From: Gelidibacter maritimus | GTDB taxonomy: Bacteria > Bacteroidota > Bacteroidia > Flavobacteriales > Flavobacteriaceae | Direction of reading: 5' to 3' | DNA: 64,000 nucleotides | NCBI RefSeq assembly: GCF_014062315.1 | Contig: NZ_JACGLT010000013.1 | Coordinates: forward strand, 1 to 64,000 | Part shown: positions 63,737 through 64,000 of the stretch, in pieces | Position numbering within the stretch: position 1 is the stretch's first letter | Layout of the letters: each line of letters begins with the position of its first letter | Program-made: the position numbers and the translations under genes | The notes under the pieces: generated by a model | Databases searched by the model: none | The model's input: the letters and a program-made list of their open reading frames with translations, nothing else | What the model was told of the DNA's origin: nothing

Positions 63737-64000
63737 ATGGCAGATTTAAAGCAACAAGAATGGGCGTCCCAATTGGAAAATGACAAAGACGCGGTTATTT
63801 TGGACGTAAGAACACAAGAAGAAGTTGATGAAGGCTATATTCCAGAAGCCATTCATTTAGATATTCACAAAGGACAAGAGTTTATTGATGAAATCAAGAA
63901 GCTTGATCCTGAAAAAAACTACTATGTGTATTGCAGGTCAGGTGGACGAAGTGGTCAAGCCTGTTCTATAATGAATTCCTTAGGATTCAAAAACGCCTAC
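63737..64000 (+). CDS. Rhodanese-like domain protein, cut by the window end
   Basis: The first 88 residues are visible, starting MADLKQQEWASQLENDKDA. The rhodanese fold is shown by VILDVRTQEEVDEGYIPEAIHLDI and the active-site loop YCRSGGRSGQA with the catalytic Cys. A small single-domain sulfurtransferase is likely; only the last part lies outside the window. Confidence 0.93.
   Translation, partial: MADLKQQEWASQLENDKDAVILDVRTQEEVDEGYIPEAIHLDIHKGQEFIDEIKKLDPEKNYYVYCRSGGRSGQACSIMNSLGFKNAY

Overview
The window is chromosomal DNA from a member of the Flavobacteriaceae (Bacteroidota), probably marine. The support is AT-rich sequence, starts mostly without Shine-Dalgarno sites, promoters of the TTG-N18/19-TAnnTTTG type, and family-typical genes (short HPF, bTHX, TPR-type histidine kinases, a GNAT-nitrilase fusion, DUF3467, the TPM/LemA cluster). 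I cannot name a genus. There are no phage, IS, CRISPR or rRNA genes. The unusual content lies in non-coding DNA: palindromes, hairpin repeats and a regulatory leader.

Layout. 1-258: 86-bp tandem repeat at the window edge. 0.3-3.5 kb: carboxypeptidase-regulatory-like secreted protein, rpsU, xerC, hpf. 3.5-18 kb: core information block tRNA-Thr, -Tyr, -Gly, -Thr, tuf, tRNA-Trp, secE, nusG, rplKAJL, rpoBC, DUF3467. 18.4-22.2 kb (minus): mono-cluster ferredoxin-like protein, two TPM proteins, LemA, MerR, M23 peptidase, divergent from alaS (22.4-25 kb). 25-33 kb: membrane protein, beta-propeller protein, two paralogous TPR sensor kinases and one NarL-type regulator. 33-37 kb: coaD and ddl (minus) facing away from a PASTA protein and RluD. 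37-50 kb: mixed accessory and housekeeping genes, including yaaA, bTHX (43 aa), a uracil-DNA-glycosylase-like protein, a TspO-like protein, RluA, methyltransferases, hydrolases, rhlE and VF530. 50-53 kb: conserved protein, GNAT-nitrilase fusion, trmL, DUF805. 53.5-61 kb (minus): complete tryptophan operon trpL-E-G-D-C-F-B-A. 61-64 kb: yceI (apparently frameshifted), marR, two thioredoxin-fold proteins and a rhodanese cut by the window end.

Main discoveries. (1) The trp operon starts with a near-consensus promoter, an 18-residue leader peptide with three consecutive Trp codons, an antiterminator strand containing the leader stop codon, and a rho-independent terminator: a complete ribosome-mediated attenuator. 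(2) A short palindrome family (A; sense form about GATTCCYGC-NTTN-GCRGGAA) lies 5-10 nt upstream of the start codons of trpA, trpB, trpD, trpG, ddl, yaaA and (in composite form) the DUF3467 gene, so its purine-rich 3' arm occupies the ribosome-binding region. (3) A second family (B; CCCGATA-nn-TATCGGG) lies in five of six copies inside the loop of another inverted repeat. (4) A family A copy is translated in frame within trpF, which also has an N-terminal extension. (5) Between the tRNA genes there is a 104-bp-period duplication whose differences include a compensatory base-pair change, plus a tandem run of small hairpins.

Together these suggest a genome in which small palindromes have been distributed to operon junctions, where they may act as terminators, ribosome-binding-site hairpins or coding insertions. 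All functional statements about them are inference from position and sequence.
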